Shown here: piece after piece, positions 1 to 6,690 of the stretch
How the letters are laid out: each line of letters starts with the position of its first letter
Position numbering within the stretch: the stretch's first letter is position 1
Assembly (NCBI GenBank): GCA_021781315.1
Contig: JAJXXB010000195.1
Location: 1 to 13,201, forward strand
Length of the DNA stretch: 13,201 nucleotides
Direction of reading: 5' to 3'
From: Actinomycetes bacterium
Lineage (GTDB): Bacteria > Actinomycetota > Acidimicrobiia > Acidimicrobiales > RAAP-2
Made by a program: the position numbers and the translations under genes
Notes under the pieces: generated by a model
What the model was told of the DNA's origin: nothing
What the model saw: only the letters and a program-made list of their open reading frames with translations
Database searches by the model: none

Positions 1-1
1 G

Positions 2-1003
2 CACCTGCTCTGCGGGCGGCCGATGGTCAGCTTCATCCTGGACGCGGTGGGCGACGCCCAGGCGACCTTCGTCGTCGTCGGCCACGGCGCCACGTGGGTC
101 GAAAAGGAGCTGCGCGAGCGCCACGGCGACGCCCTGTCCTTCGTCGAGCAGCAAGAGCAGCTCGGCACGGGCCACGCGGTGGCCACCGCCCTGCCGGCGA
201 TCCTCGACGCGGTGGGCGACGCCGACGTCGACGTCGTCATCCTGCCGGGGGACACGCCGCTGCTGCGCCGGTCCACCCTCGCCGAACTCGTCCGCCGCCA
301 TCAGGAGAGCCAGGCCGCGATGACCGTACTCAGCGCGGTCCTCGAGGATCCCTCGGGCTACGGGCGCATCGTGCGCGACCGCGACGGCCGCTTCACGCGC
401 ATTGTCGAAGAGCGCGACGCGTCGCCCGAGGAGCGCCAGATCCGCGAGGTGAACACGTCGGTCATGGTCGTGCGCGCGGCCCTCCTCGGCCCCGGACTGC
501 GCCGGGTGGGTCGCCAGAACGCCCAGCACGAGTACTACCTGACCGACCTGGTCGGCGTGTTGCACGAGGCCGGCCACGCGACGGCGGCCGTCGCCGTCGA
601 CGACCCCCTCGAGGTGATGGGGGTGAACGACCGCTCCCAGCTCGCCGCGGCGGAGCGCGAGATGCGCCGGCGCATCAACGAGCGCTGGATGCAACGCGGT
701 GTGACCATGTGGGACCCGCTCGCCACCTACGTCGACGCCGACGTCGAGCTCGCCGCGGACGTGTCGCTGCTGCCGGGCACGATCTTGCGCGGACGCACGA
801 CGGTGGCCGCCGGAGCGGTCATCGGGCCTCACGCCTACCTCGAGGACGTGACGGTGGGCGAGTGCGCGCGCGTGACAACGGTGACCGCCACCAGGGCGAG
901 CGTGGGCGCGCGCGCCCACGTGGGCGCCTACGCGGTCCTCGACGCCGGGGTGGTCCTCGAGGCCGGCGCGCGCGTCGCCCCCGGCGAACATCGCTCGGCC
1001 TGA
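2..1003 (+). CDS. glmU: GlmU-like N-acetylglucosamine-1-phosphate uridylyltransferase, 5' partial and C-terminally short
   Basis: The cytoplasmic enzyme makes UDP-GlcNAc for peptidoglycan. The frame is already open at base 2 (HLLCGRPM...), so roughly 20-30 N-terminal residues, including the nucleotide-binding loop, lie outside the window. Visible uridylyltransferase motifs are EQLGTGHA, LPGDTPLL, GYGRIVRD, IVEERDA, EVNTS and NAQHEYYLTD, followed by VNDRSQLA where the linker helix begins. A left-handed beta-helix then starts (GVTMWDPLATYVD...) but stops after only a few hexapeptide coils, ending APGEHRSA. Bifunctional GlmU is usually about 450-490 residues; this would be about 355-360. The LRPG element holding the acetyltransferase arginine reads LDAG, and all later active-site coils are absent. 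The uridylyltransferase assignment is firm. Loss of GlcN-1-P acetyltransferase activity is inferred. A 26-base gap separates it from prs. Confidence 0.9.
   Translation, partial: HLLCGRPMVSFILDAVGDAQATFVVVGHGATWVEKELRERHGDALSFVEQQEQLGTGHAVATALPAILDAVGDADVDVVILPGDTPLLRRSTLAELVRRHQESQAAMTVLSAVLEDPSGYGRIVRDRDGRFTRIVEERDASPEERQIREVNTSVMVVRAALLGPGLRRVGRQNAQHEYYLTDLVGVLHEAGHATAAVAVDDPLEVMGVNDRSQLAAAEREMRRRINERWMQRGVTMWDPLATYVDADVELAADVSLLPGTILRGRTTVAAGAVIGPHAYLEDVTVGECARVTTVTATRASVGARAHVGAYAVLDAGVVLEAGARVAPGEHRSA
35..58 (+). repeat. direct repeat copy 1 in glmU (with 200-223)
   Basis: A 24-base segment recurs at 200-223 with one mismatch (base 40 against 205). Both copies are in frame and encode ILDAVGDA, 55 codons apart, inside the uridylyltransferase domain. 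It may be chance convergence in GC-rich coding sequence. Confidence 0.6.
200..223 (+). repeat. direct repeat copy 2 in glmU (with 35-58)
   Basis: This is the second copy of the 24-base repeat, differing from 35-58 at one base. It encodes the same octapeptide, ILDAVGDA, just before the LPGDTPLL motif. Confidence 0.6.
901..927. repeat. two overlapping perfect palindromes near the 3' end of glmU
   Basis: Bases 901-920 form a perfect 20-bp palindrome and bases 912-927 a perfect 16-bp palindrome. They share an arm, giving the order arm, complement, arm (GTGGGCGC / GCGCCCAC / GTGGGCGC). The middle arm can pair with either neighbour, so two mutually exclusive hairpins are possible. The segment encodes VGARAHVGA of the hexapeptide-repeat region, so it may simply reflect codon choice for a repetitive protein. 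Confidence 0.6.
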
Positions 1004-1017
1004 GTCGGCCCGCCCTG

Positions 1018-1023
1018 TACGCT
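1018..1023 (+). promoter_or_regulatory. -10 box for leaderless prs transcript
   Basis: TACGCT fits the actinobacterial -10 pattern TANNNT. Exactly six bases separate it from the GTG of prs at 1030, which would put the transcription start on the first base of the start codon. No Shine-Dalgarno sequence precedes this GTG, as expected for a leaderless mRNA. No convincing -35 box is visible. Confidence 0.5.
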
Positions 1024-1029
1024 GGCGCC

Positions 1030-2004
1030 GTGGAGTCGCTCGCGAAACGCCGTCTCGTCATCGTGACGGGGCGCTGCCACCCCGACCTCGCGCGCGACAT
1101 CGCCGGCAAGCTGGGAGTCGATCTCACCGAGGCCAACGTGCGCGAGTTCGCCAACGGCGAGATCCACTGCCGCTTCGACGAGTCGATCCGCGGCGCGCAC
1201 GTCTTCATCGTCCAGACCCACTCCTCACCGGTCAACGACGCCGTGATGGAGCAGCTGATCATGATCGACGCGGCCAAGCGCGCCTCGGCCAAGTCGATCA
1301 CCGCCGTCATCCCCAACTACGGCTACGCCCGCCAGGACCGCAAGAGCGCCGGTCGCGAGCCCATCACCGCCAAGCTGATCGCCGACATGCTCCAGACCGC
1401 CGGCGCCAACCGGGTCTTGTCGGTGGACTTCCACTCGGGCCAGATCCAGGGGTTCTTCGACATCCCGGTCGACCACCTCGTCGCCGCGCCCGTGCTCGAG
1501 GAGTACCTCAAGGCCAACGCCAATCCCCACGAACTGGTGGTCGTGGCCCCCGACGCTGGTCGCGTCAAGGTGGCCGAGCGCTACGCCCAGCACTTGGGCT
1601 GTGACCTGGCCCTGGTGCACAAGACCCGCCCTCGCGGCTCGGCCAACGTCGCCGAGGCGCGCCACATCGTCGGTGACGTCCACGGGCGCCACTGCGTGCT
1701 GATCGACGACATGATCGACACGGCCGGCACCATCGTGGCGGCCTGTGACCTGCTCAAGTCCCACGGCGCCGAGGAGATCTGGGTGATGGCGACCCACGCG
1801 GTGTTCTCGCCGCCGGCGATCGAGCGCCTCTTCAACGCCCCCGTGAGCCGGGTCGTGGTCACCGACACCCTGCCCCTGCCCCCGGAGCGGCGCTTCGAGA
1901 AGCTCGAGGTGCTCTCGGTGGCCTCCATCGTGGCCAACGCGATCGCCGCGATCTTCGAGGACTCCTCCGTGTCGGACATCTTCGGGGGCGAGAACCTCCT
2001 CTAG
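1030..2004 (+). CDS. prs: ribose-phosphate pyrophosphokinase (PRPP synthetase)
   Basis: The cytoplasmic enzyme converts ribose 5-phosphate and ATP to PRPP for nucleotide, histidine and tryptophan synthesis. The product has 324 residues, a normal length for class I. Motifs: FANGEI (40-45), RQDRK (101-105), the VDFHSGQIQGFF segment with the Mg-binding His (132-143), the ribose-5-phosphate region APDAGRVKVAE (173-183), the catalytic loop HKTRPRG (197-203, where many relatives have KRR), and the PRPP-binding signature VLIDDMIDTAGTI (223-235). The start is taken as GTG 1030 because the conserved protein begins about eight residues later and the codon sits at the right distance from a -10 box. The open frame continues upstream through glmU, but that part is low-complexity, Arg-rich shadow sequence. 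The glmU-prs pairing is common in bacteria. Confidence 0.96.
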   Translation: MESLAKRRLVIVTGRCHPDLARDIAGKLGVDLTEANVREFANGEIHCRFDESIRGAHVFIVQTHSSPVNDAVMEQLIMIDAAKRASAKSITAVIPNYGYARQDRKSAGREPITAKLIADMLQTAGANRVLSVDFHSGQIQGFFDIPVDHLVAAPVLEEYLKANANPHELVVVAPDAGRVKVAERYAQHLGCDLALVHKTRPRGSANVAEARHIVGDVHGRHCVLIDDMIDTAGTIVAACDLLKSHGAEEIWVMATHAVFSPPAIERLFNAPVSRVVVTDTLPLPPERRFEKLEVLSVASIVANAIAAIFEDSSVSDIFGGENLL

Positions 2005-2032
2005 GCCCAGTGTGGGCACCCGCCCGAGGCAC

Positions 2033-2038
2033 TAGACT
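2033..2038 (+). promoter_or_regulatory. -10 box upstream of rplY
   Basis: TAGACT matches TANNNT and is followed by GGACGC, the same six bases that follow the -10 candidate at 6679. The predicted start near 2045 would leave a leader of about 41 bases before the rplY ATG. No clear -35 box is visible. Confidence 0.5.
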
Positions 2039-2050
2039 GGACGCTCTGTG

Positions 2051-2067
2051 CTCGACCGATCGTCGAG
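2051..2067 (+). promoter_or_regulatory. hairpin in the rplY 5' leader
   Basis: CTCGAC at 2051-2056 and GTCGAG at 2062-2067 form a perfect six-pair stem around a five-base loop. It lies between the predicted transcription start and the ribosome binding site GGAGG at 2075-2079. A role in autoregulation by L25 is conceivable but inferred. Confidence 0.4.
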
Positions 2068-2074
2068 AACTACT

Positions 2075-2079
2075 GGAGG
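2075..2079 (+). promoter_or_regulatory. ribosome binding site of rplY
   Basis: GGAGG lies six bases before the ATG at 2086. This is one of the two clear Shine-Dalgarno sites in the window, the other being before eno, and it fixes the rplY start. Confidence 0.75.
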
Positions 2080-2085
2080 AATGTC

Positions 2086-2676
2086 ATGTCTCAGGCCACC
2101 TTGCACGCCTCGACGAGTCGATCACTGGGCTCGCGCGACTCGCGCCGCCTGCGCCTGGCCGGCTCGATCCCGGCCGTCGTCTACGGCGTGGGCGTCACTC
2201 CGTTGCCGGTCGCCGTGGACGCCAAGGCCTTCCGCGGCGCCGTCTCGGGCGCCCAGGGCCTCAACTCCCTGATCACCCTCGATGCCGACGGCCAGACCTT
2301 CACCGTCATGGCCCGCGAGATCCAGCGCCACCCGGTGCGCGGGACCGTCGCGCACATCGACTTCCAGGTCGTGGACCCGAACAAGCCGGTCGTCACCGAG
2401 ATCCCCCTGCACGTGGTGGGCGACGCCGTTGAGGTGCGCCACGCCGACTGGGAGGTGGACCAGCAGCTGTTCTCGCTCGAGATCCGCACCCGCCCCGACC
2501 AGATCCCGACCCACCTGGACGTTGACATCTCGGCACTCAAGGCCGGCAGTTCCATCCGCGTCGCCGACCTCGAGCTGCCCTCGGGCGTGGAGGCGGTCGC
2601 TGACGGCGCTCTCACCGTGGTCACCACCCACGCCGGGCGAGCAGCGAAGGCCGGCGGGGCCGAAGCCACCGCCTAA
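2086..2676 (+). CDS. rplY: 50S ribosomal protein bL25, CTC form
   Basis: The protein binds 5S rRNA in the large ribosomal subunit. At 196 residues it is the long CTC type, with an N-terminal L25 domain (about 1-95; R-RLAGSIPAVVYG near the start, FTVMAREIQRHPVRGTVAHIDFQ at its end) and a C-terminal beta domain (about 97-180; VTEIPLHVVG, then VDISALKAGSSIRVADLELP), plus a short Ala-rich tail. The ATG is supported by GGAGG six bases upstream. The gene has its own -10 candidate and a leader hairpin, so it is probably transcribed independently of prs while also heading the pth-mfd stretch; pth begins two bases after its stop. The rplY-pth linkage is conserved widely in bacteria. Confidence 0.95.
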   Translation: MSQATLHASTSRSLGSRDSRRLRLAGSIPAVVYGVGVTPLPVAVDAKAFRGAVSGAQGLNSLITLDADGQTFTVMAREIQRHPVRGTVAHIDFQVVDPNKPVVTEIPLHVVGDAVEVRHADWEVDQQLFSLEIRTRPDQIPTHLDVDISALKAGSSIRVADLELPSGVEAVADGALTVVTTHAGRAAKAGGAEATA

Positions 2677-2678
2677 TC

Positions 2679-3299
2679 GTGTCGGCGCTGCGGCGCTCCT
2701 CGGAACGTCGCGGCACCGCGAGCGTCCTGCTGATCGTCGGCCTGGCCAATCCGGGCGAGGAGTTCGAGTCGAGCCGCCACAACGTGGGCGGCGACGCGGT
2801 GCGCCTAGCCGCGAGCCGCCACGGTGTCACACTGAGCCTCGAACGGCGCCAGCGAGCGACGTCGGCGAGCATCACGACGCCGCGCGGACCCGTCACCCTG
2901 GCCGTGCCCCTGACGTTCATGAACGAGTCTGGCGCGGCGGTTGCCCCCCTGCTACGACGCACCTCGTTAGAGAGCCCCGCGCACCTCGTGGTCGTGCACG
3001 ACGAACTCGATCTCGAACCCGGTCGGGTCCAGTTGAAGATGGGTGGGGGACTCGCCGGTCACAACGGACTGCGCTCCATCGCCCAGGTGCTGGGCACGAA
3101 CGACTTCATCCGCCTGCGCATCGGCGTGGGCAAGCCGCGCACCAAGGATGAAGGCGCCAACTACGTGCTCGCGCGCCTGCGCGGGGCCCAAAAGGCCGAG
3201 CGCGACGCGAACGTGGCGTTGGCCGCGGACGCGATCGACGCGCTGATTGACGAGGGCTTCGACGGGGCCCAGCGTCGCGTGAACGCCCCCCGTGGCTGA
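2679..3299 (+). CDS. pth: peptidyl-tRNA hydrolase
   Basis: The enzyme releases tRNA from peptidyl-tRNA that has dropped off ribosomes. It has 206 residues. Catalytic features are all present: N24 and H34 in the GLANPGEEF...SRHNVG segment (equivalents of E. coli N10 and H20), the FMNESG motif (N68 equivalent), VVHDELDL with the catalytic Asp, and GHNGLRSI (N114 equivalent). The core normally begins about three residues before LIVGL; here GTG 2679 adds about 14 Arg/Ser-rich residues. No other ATG, GTG or TTG lies between it and the conserved core, so this start is taken. It is two bases after the rplY stop and has no strong Shine-Dalgarno sequence, so translation is probably coupled to rplY. 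The 3' end overlaps the mfd start by eight bases. Confidence 0.93.
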   Translation: MSALRRSSERRGTASVLLIVGLANPGEEFESSRHNVGGDAVRLAASRHGVTLSLERRQRATSASITTPRGPVTLAVPLTFMNESGAAVAPLLRRTSLESPAHLVVVHDELDLEPGRVQLKMGGGLAGHNGLRSIAQVLGTNDFIRLRIGVGKPRTKDEGANYVLARLRGAQKAERDANVALAADAIDALIDEGFDGAQRRVNAPRG

Positions 3300-6200
3300 G
3301 GTCGGCCTCACCCGGGTCCTCGAGCGCGTCGCACCCACGCTGCGCGCCCTCCTGGCGAGCGACGCGCTGACCCCCTCGGGTTTCGCCACCCCCCTCGCGG
3401 TGGGGGCCCTGGCTCTTGAACACCCTCACGTCCTGGCCGTCGTCGCCACTTCGGCTGACGCGGATCTTCTGACCCAGGCCCTCGCCGCGCTGTTGGGCGA
3501 GGACGAGGTCGCCCTCTGGCCGGCCTGGGACACCCACCCTCTCGAGCGCGTCAGCCCCGACGCCAGCGTGATGGCCGCGCGCAGCCTTTTGCGCTGGCGC
3601 GTCTCGACGGGCGACGCGCCGCGGGTGATCGTGGCCTCGGCCCGGTCGATCTCCCAGATCCTGCCGCCCGGTGAGGTGCTGATCCCCCTCGAGGTGCGCC
3701 GGGGCGAGTTCCTGGGCCGTGACGACCTATTGGCGCGACTGGTGGCCACCGGTTATCGGCGCGAGTCCCTGGTCGAGCACCGCGCGGAGTTCGCGGTTCG
3801 CGGCGGCATCGTCGACGTGTGGCCCGCGCAGGCGAGCGAGCCGGTGCGACTGGACTTCTTCGGCGACGAGGTCGAGCGGCTCACCATCTTCGACGTCGCG
3901 ACGCAGCGCTCTCGCGAGGACCTCGATCACACCGTCATCGCACCCGCGCGCGAGTGGATCCCCACCGGCGACGTGCGAGAGTCCCTCGCGCTGGTCGCCG
4001 AAACGAACCCCTGGGCGCGACCGGTCCTGTCGCGACTCGCCGAGGGCGAGCTCCTCGACGGCATGGAGGGCTGGATGATGCTCGCCGACACCGAGCGGCG
4101 CACGCTGCTCGACGAGGTCAGCGACGCCACCATCCTGGTCGTCGAGCCCGATCGCGTCGAGCATCGCCTCGCGGACCTGCTTGATGAGGAGAGGGAGCTC
4201 GCCGACGTCGTGGGCGCCACCTGGGGCGCGCACGAGGTGCCGCTGCTGCACGTGGGTCGCGACGAGCTCGCGCTCGACGACGCCACTCTCATCGGCGGCA
4301 CCGTCGCGAGCGTGGGCGCGGCGCTCACGTCGCCGCCGGTAGTCCAGGGCGACGCGTCGCGCATCGCCGCGCACGTGCGCTCCTGGCCCGCGCGTCGCCG
4401 TGGCGTCGTCCTGACCACCAACCCGGCCGCCGTCTCGCGCATGGCCGACCAGCTGCGCGCCGAGGGCCTCGAGGTGACGACCGACGCCGCGCGCGTGCTC
4501 GACGCGCGTCTGAGCGTGTTGGTCAGTTCACTGCCCTCGGGCTTTGCGCTCGAGGACGCCGACGTCGTCGTCTGGAGCGAGGCGGACCTCACCGGTCGGC
4601 GCGCGGCCCACCGCGCGGTCCACACGAGGGCCCGCAACGTCGACGGGTTCTTCGACGACCTCGCGGTCGGCAGCTACGTCGTCCACCGCCAGCACGGCGT
4701 GGCCCGCTTCTCGGGCACGACCACGCGCACGATGAATGGCACCGTGCGCGACTACCTGGTCCTCGAGTTCAAGGATGGGCGCAGCTACTGGCCGACGGAG
4801 CAGATCGACGCGCTCACCCCCTATTCCGGCGGCGACGCGCCGGCGTTGTCGCGCATGGGCGGCGCCGAGTGGCAGCGCACCCGAGCAAAGGCCAGCGCCG
4901 CGGCGTTTCTCGTCGCCCAAGACCTCGTCGATCTGTATCGCCAGCGCACCGTCGCGACCGGGCACGCCTTCGCGCCCGACACCGCCTGGCAGCGGGAAAT
5001 GGAGGAACTCTTTCCCTACACGCTGACCCCCGACCAGGCCCAGGCGATTGCCGACGTGAAGGCCGACATGGAGTCGCCGCGCCCGATGGACCGCCTCGTC
5101 GTGGCCGACGTGGGTTTCGGCAAGACCGAGGTCGCCCTGCGCGCCATCTTCAAGGCCGTCCAGGACAACACGCAGGCGGCCCTGCTGGTGCCGACCACGC
5201 TGCTCGCGAGTCAGCACTACGCGACGCTGCGCGAGCGCTTCGCGGGGTTTCCGGTGAAGGTCGCGCTGCTGAGCCGCTTCGTCGACGACGCCGAGAGCGC
5301 CGCGACGCTGCGCGGGCTCGCCGACGGCAGCGTCGACGTCGTGGTGGGTACGCACCGCCTCCTCAGTGACGCGGTGACCTTCAAGAACCTGGGACTGCTG
5401 GTGGTCGACGAGGAGCAGCGCTTCGGCGTCGCCCACAAGGAGGCGATCAAGGCGCGCGCGGTCGGCGTCGACGTGCTGACCCTGAGTGCCAGCCCCATCC
5501 CGCGCACCCTGGAGATGGCCTTCGCGGGCATCCGGGACCTCTCGATGGTCACGACGCCGCCGGCCGACCGGCGGCCGATCCTCACCCACGTCGGCGAGTA
5601 CAGCGAGGCCGCCGTCGTCGAAGCGATTCGTCGCGAGCTGCTGCGCGAGGGTCAGGCGTTCTTCGTGCACAACCGCGTCTCGGATATCGACCAGGTGGCC
5701 CGGCGCCTCGGCCAACTGGTGCCCGACGCGCGCATCGCCGTGGCCCACGGCCAGATGGACGAGGGCACCCTCGAGCGGGTGATGATCGACTTCTGGGAGC
5801 GGCGCTTCGACGTCCTCGTGTGCACGACCATCGTCGAGTCGGGCATCGACCTGCCGAGCGTCAACACGTTGATCGTGGACCGCGCCGAGCGCCTCGGGCT
5901 GGGTCAGCTCCACCAGCTGCGCGGGCGCGTCGGACGCGCCAGCCAGCGCGCCTACGCCTACCTCTTCCACCCCGCCGACCAAGTGCTGTCCGAGACGGCC
6001 TACGAGCGACTGCGCACGATCGGCGACAACACCGCGCTGGGCAGCGGATTCAAGATCGCCATGCGCGACCTCGAGATCCGCGGCGCGGGCAACCTGCTCG
6101 GCCACGACCAGTCCGGGCCGGTGGCCGCCGTCGGCTACGACCTCTACGTTCAACTCGTCGCCGAGGCGGTCGCCGACGCCAAGGGCCTCACCCCGGTCAC

Positions 6201-6681
6201 CGTGGCGACGGTCAACCTCGAGGTGCCCGGCGAGGCCCACCTGCCCAAGGACTACGTCGAGGCCGACGACGCGCGCCTCGAGGCCTACCGGCGTCTGGCG
6301 AGCCTCACGAGCGTGGCCGAGCTCGAGGACCTCGGTGCGGAGTGGCTGGACCGCTACGGGGCCCTGCCGGCGCCGGCGCGCGGTCTGTTGGATCTGGCCG
6401 CGCTGCGCCTGGCCTGCCTCGAGCGGGGGATCACCTCGCTCGTGGTTCTCGAGGCCAAGGTCGGCGTCCGCTCCAAGCCCGTCGTGAAGATGGGACCGCT
6501 CACCCTGAGCGTCACCCAGCAGATGCGAGCCCGCCGACGCTTCGGCTCTCGCGCCTTCGACGAGTCGACACGCGAGCTGCGCGTCGAGCTCGAGCGCAAC
6601 GAGGCGACCGCCCGCGCGCTGCTCGAACTGGTGCGCGAGGTGGCGCCCGGCGCAGACCAGGCGCCCGAGCCCACTCGGTAG
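3292..6681 (+). CDS. mfd: transcription-repair coupling factor Mfd
   Basis: This ATP-dependent translocase removes RNA polymerase stalled at lesions and recruits UvrA. At 1129 residues it is of full length. Domain order: UvrB-homology region (about 1-330; VALWPAWDTHPLERVSP, then the GYRRESLVEHRAEFAVRGGIVDVWP region), RNA-polymerase-interacting CarD-like domain (about 455-525; VGSYVVHRQHGVARFSG), RecG-like helicase core with Walker A VADVGFGKTEVA (604-615), DEEQ box (706-709), SASPIPRTL where TATPIPRTL is more usual, ESGIDLPSVNTLIVDRAERLGLGQLHQLRGRVGR, then the C-terminal TRCF domain (LPKDYVEADDARLEAYRRLA). GTG 3292 overlaps the end of pth by eight bases, suggesting coupling. The TAG stop is the first half of the -10 candidate for the next gene. 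Confidence 0.97.
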   Translation: MAEVGLTRVLERVAPTLRALLASDALTPSGFATPLAVGALALEHPHVLAVVATSADADLLTQALAALLGEDEVALWPAWDTHPLERVSPDASVMAARSLLRWRVSTGDAPRVIVASARSISQILPPGEVLIPLEVRRGEFLGRDDLLARLVATGYRRESLVEHRAEFAVRGGIVDVWPAQASEPVRLDFFGDEVERLTIFDVATQRSREDLDHTVIAPAREWIPTGDVRESLALVAETNPWARPVLSRLAEGELLDGMEGWMMLADTERRTLLDEVSDATILVVEPDRVEHRLADLLDEERELADVVGATWGAHEVPLLHVGRDELALDDATLIGGTVASVGAALTSPPVVQGDASRIAAHVRSWPARRRGVVLTTNPAAVSRMADQLRAEGLEVTTDAARVLDARLSVLVSSLPSGFALEDADVVVWSEADLTGRRAAHRAVHTRARNVDGFFDDLAVGSYVVHRQHGVARFSGTTTRTMNGTVRDYLVLEFKDGRSYWPTEQIDALTPYSGGDAPALSRMGGAEWQRTRAKASAAAFLVAQDLVDLYRQRTVATGHAFAPDTAWQREMEELFPYTLTPDQAQAIADVKADMESPRPMDRLVVADVGFGKTEVALRAIFKAVQDNTQAALLVPTTLLASQHYATLRERFAGFPVKVALLSRFVDDAESAATLRGLADGSVDVVVGTHRLLSDAVTFKNLGLLVVDEEQRFGVAHKEAIKARAVGVDVLTLSASPIPRTLEMAFAGIRDLSMVTTPPADRRPILTHVGEYSEAAVVEAIRRELLREGQAFFVHNRVSDIDQVARRLGQLVPDARIAVAHGQMDEGTLERVMIDFWERRFDVLVCTTIVESGIDLPSVNTLIVDRAERLGLGQLHQLRGRVGRASQRAYAYLFHPADQVLSETAYERLRTIGDNTALGSGFKIAMRDLEIRGAGNLLGHDQSGPVAAVGYDLYVQLVAEAVADAKGLTPVTVATVNLEVPGEAHLPKDYVEADDARLEAYRRLASLTSVAELEDLGAEWLDRYGALPAPARGLLDLAALRLACLERGITSLVVLEAKVGVRSKPVVKMGPLTLSVTQQMRARRRFGSRAFDESTRELRVELERNEATARALLELVREVAPGADQAPEPTR

Positions 6682-6684
6682 CAT
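6679..6684 (+). promoter_or_regulatory. -10 box for leaderless surA-like gene, built on the mfd stop codon
   Basis: TAGCAT fits TANNNT and is followed by GGACGC and then GTG at 6691, the same six-base spacing as at prs. Its first three bases are the mfd stop codon TAG. No Shine-Dalgarno sequence is evident before GTG 6691. Confidence 0.5.
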
Positions 6685-6690
6685 GGACGC

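Noticed and set aside
94..1029. Upstream extension of the prs frame through glmU, which could be read as a 636-residue fusion
   Set aside because: The first 312 codons are Arg/Gly/Pro-rich shadow of glmU, whereas conserved PRPP synthetase sequence starts just after GTG 1030, which also has a spaced -10 box.
2005..2017. GCCCA-GTG-TGGGC inverted repeat just after the prs stop, considered as a terminator
   Set aside because: The stem is only five pairs, there is no T run after it, and the rplY promoter candidate begins 16 bases later. It is too weak to call.
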